DNA of 7,051 nt from contig JAKITH010000056.1 in NCBI GenBank assembly GCA_021648185.1, forward strand, positions 1 through 7,051, read 5' to 3'. Below, one piece after another: positions 6,100 through 7,051 of the stretch. Position 1 is the stretch's first letter, and each line of letters starts with the position of its first letter. Source of the DNA: Thiomicrorhabdus sp. GTDB lineage: Bacteria; Pseudomonadota; Gammaproteobacteria; Thiomicrospirales; Thiomicrospiraceae. Under the pieces are notes generated by a model. The model did not search any database. It saw only the letters and a list, made by a program, of their open reading frames with translations, and had not been told where the DNA came from. Position numbers and translations under genes: made by a program.

Positions 6100-6142
6100 A
6101 CCCCCTCCCAACCTCCCCCTTGACAGGCGGGAGGAGCTAAAA
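6100..6142. repeat. GC-rich palindromic repeat, copy 2, overlapping a gene end
   Basis: This 43-bp copy starts ACCCCCTCCC and ends AGGAGCTAAAA. It differs from copy 1 by a few substitutions and one extra base, and one change breaks the hairpin stem. CTA at 6137-6139 within it is the TAG stop codon of the minus-strand AddB-like gene, and the adjoining AAA encodes that gene's last residue, Phe. The repeat therefore sets where that protein ends. Confidence 0.8.
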
Positions 6143-7051
6143 GCCGACTTTATCGGGCACCGATACACTCTCCTGCTGTGCTTTTACTTCTGGCAAGCGC
6201 AGTGCCAATTGGCAGTTGGCGTATTGAATGTCGGTCTCTTTTTCAAACACCATGGGGGCTTCTCCCTGTTGTATCTGTTCGGCAAGCATCCACACCTGCT
6301 CTTTTAGGTGTTCTAAAAAGTCGTTCCACGCCACTTCATAAAATTCTCCCCCCTCCTTTTCGGCCTTTTTGGCAAACACTTGAACCGAACGCGCTTTATA
6401 CAGCACGTCCTCTTCATCCACAAGGGCGCTGATACTCACGCCATCGTCCGAATGCAATAGACCATAGCCGATGCCTGAAATATCGTGCTCTATGGCGTGT
6501 AAATAGACCGCCAATTGCGGAGCTTTAGTAGGGGTTTTAAGCAGTGCGTTAATACTGGCTTTGCCTGTTTTATAGTCAATAATGACCTGTTTTCCAGCCA
6601 CATCATCCACCCGATCAATCACCAGTTTAAAACGAATGCCGCCCAATTCAATTTCGTGCTGTTGCTCGGTCGCCACCACCGAAAATGCAGGGCGGGTTTT
6701 TTCCAGCGCTAACCAGTCTTGACACAGTTCAAATAGACGTTGTTTTTCCAGCGCCAAATAGGCGGAATCCAGTGTTGGACTGAGCTGAGAAAAGCTCTGT
6801 TCAATGTGGTATTTAAGACGTGCATCCAACTCGTGTGGTTCCATTGTCAACATGGCCACTTGCGTTTTAGTCTCTTGCCAAAAGCCTTCTAAAATGGCGT
6901 GTACTAAGGTGCCTTGATTGGTGCTTTGCAACCCCTCTTCTACCGATTGCAGTCCGTATTTAGCGCCCAGTCGGTAGTCCATAAACGCCATTAATGGGCA
7001 TTGACTCTGTGCCTGCAAAAATCCTGTGCCTCCAGGTGCTTTTTGTCCTTG
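6137..7051 (-). CDS. AddB-like PD-(D/E)XK nuclease, C-terminal part (partial)
   Basis: The frame is open to the right edge and gives 304 residues, so the start lies outside the window; a TTG at 7018 is internal, not the true start, because conserved sequence continues upstream of it (GGTGFLQAQSQCPLMAF). Residues below count from the first visible codon. The piece is the nuclease domain: QCPLMAFMDYRLGA (17-30), GTLVHAILEGFW with His51, KLVIDRVDD with Asp146, VIIDYKTGK with Asp159 and Lys161, and APQLAVYL with Gln179 and Tyr183. All catalytic residues are present. It fits the AddB-related repair proteins of about 900 residues (TIGR03623) that pair with an AddA/RecB-like helicase such as the next gene. 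AddB proteins classically bind an iron-sulfur cluster through one cysteine before and three after this domain. Here only Cys18 and, near the C-terminus, Cys280 (YANCQLALR) stand at such places, so the cluster is probably absent. The stop codon lies in a dispersed repeat. Confidence 0.88.
   Translation of the reverse strand, partial: QGQKAPGGTGFLQAQSQCPLMAFMDYRLGAKYGLQSVEEGLQSTNQGTLVHAILEGFWQETKTQVAMLTMEPHELDARLKYHIEQSFSQLSPTLDSAYLALEKQRLFELCQDWLALEKTRPAFSVVATEQQHEIELGGIRFKLVIDRVDDVAGKQVIIDYKTGKASINALLKTPTKAPQLAVYLHAIEHDISGIGYGLLHSDDGVSISALVDEEDVLYKARSVQVFAKKAEKEGGEFYEVAWNDFLEHLKEQVWMLAEQIQQGEAPMVFEKETDIQYANCQLALRLPEVKAQQESVSVPDKVGF

Larger units (their letters stand above)
5745..6136. other. 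Repeat-filled spacer between the AddB-like and AddA-like genes
   Basis: This 392-bp gap separates two co-directional genes whose relatives are usually close together. From left to right it holds a short leader of the helicase gene, a GC-rich hairpin repeat (5796-5837), a long imperfect palindrome (5905-6007), a perfect A/T-rich hairpin (6030-6059) and the start of a second GC-rich repeat copy (6100-6142). No open frame here looks like a gene. On the minus strand no strong -35/-10 pair is obvious before the helicase start, so whether that gene has its own promoter is open. Confidence 0.75.

Noticed and set aside
6178..6712. Plus-strand ORFs opposite the AddB-like gene
   Set aside because: The minus strand carries an intact nuclease domain through this region; the plus-strand frames show no family features.
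1..7051. CRISPR array, tRNA or rRNA gene, intact insertion sequence
   Set aside because: No regularly spaced direct repeats, cloverleaf-like segment, rRNA sequence or transposase frame was seen on either strand.

Overview
The window looks like an accessory or junction region of a proteobacterial chromosome, most likely gammaproteobacterial. This rests on the type of the two DNA-repair genes (an AddA/RecB-like helicase-nuclease next to an AddB-like nuclease of the TIGR03623 type) and on two kinds of intergenic palindrome that resemble dispersed repeats of that group. The species cannot be named from the sequence.

Layout. (1) Positions 1-66 hold the last 21 codons of an unidentified plus-strand gene. 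(2) Positions 67-283 are a gap with a good sigma70-type promoter. (3) Positions 284-1369, plus strand, encode a 361-residue trypsin-like serine protease with no signal peptide and an intact His/Asp/Ser triad. The gene is visibly more AT-rich than the DNA-repair genes, and a strong inverted repeat follows its stop. (4) Positions 1413-2117 are decayed DNA. They hold a 24-codon minus-strand ORF with a ribosome-binding site, a short piece homologous to the C-terminus of the helicase-nuclease next door, and a 39-codon unidentified coding remnant. (5) Positions 2118-5744, minus strand, encode a 1208-residue UvrD/RecB-type helicase with a C-terminal PD-(D/E)XK nuclease domain. (6) Positions 5745-6136 are a 392-bp spacer filled with repeats: a GC-rich hairpin repeat, a ~100-nt imperfect palindrome, a second perfect hairpin, and a second copy of the GC-rich repeat. 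(7) Positions 6137-7051, minus strand, are the C-terminal 304 residues of an AddB-like PD-(D/E)XK nuclease running off the window edge.

The two minus-strand genes are expected to form a two-subunit helicase-nuclease that processes double-strand DNA ends for recombination and can also degrade foreign linear DNA. Such pairs usually sit close together, so the repeat-filled spacer looks like later invasion of an older operon. The protease converges on them and ends near their decayed flank. It resembles the intracellular trypsin-like proteases found in bacterial conflict systems, but no partner gene is visible here.

The most unusual features are: several G/C homopolymer tracts of 7-9 bases inside the helicase-nuclease reading frame, two of them in nearly the same sequence context; a second, diverged copy of that gene's 3' end about 0.5 kb downstream; a repeat copy that supplies the stop codon of the AddB-like gene; and the solitary cytoplasmic protease.
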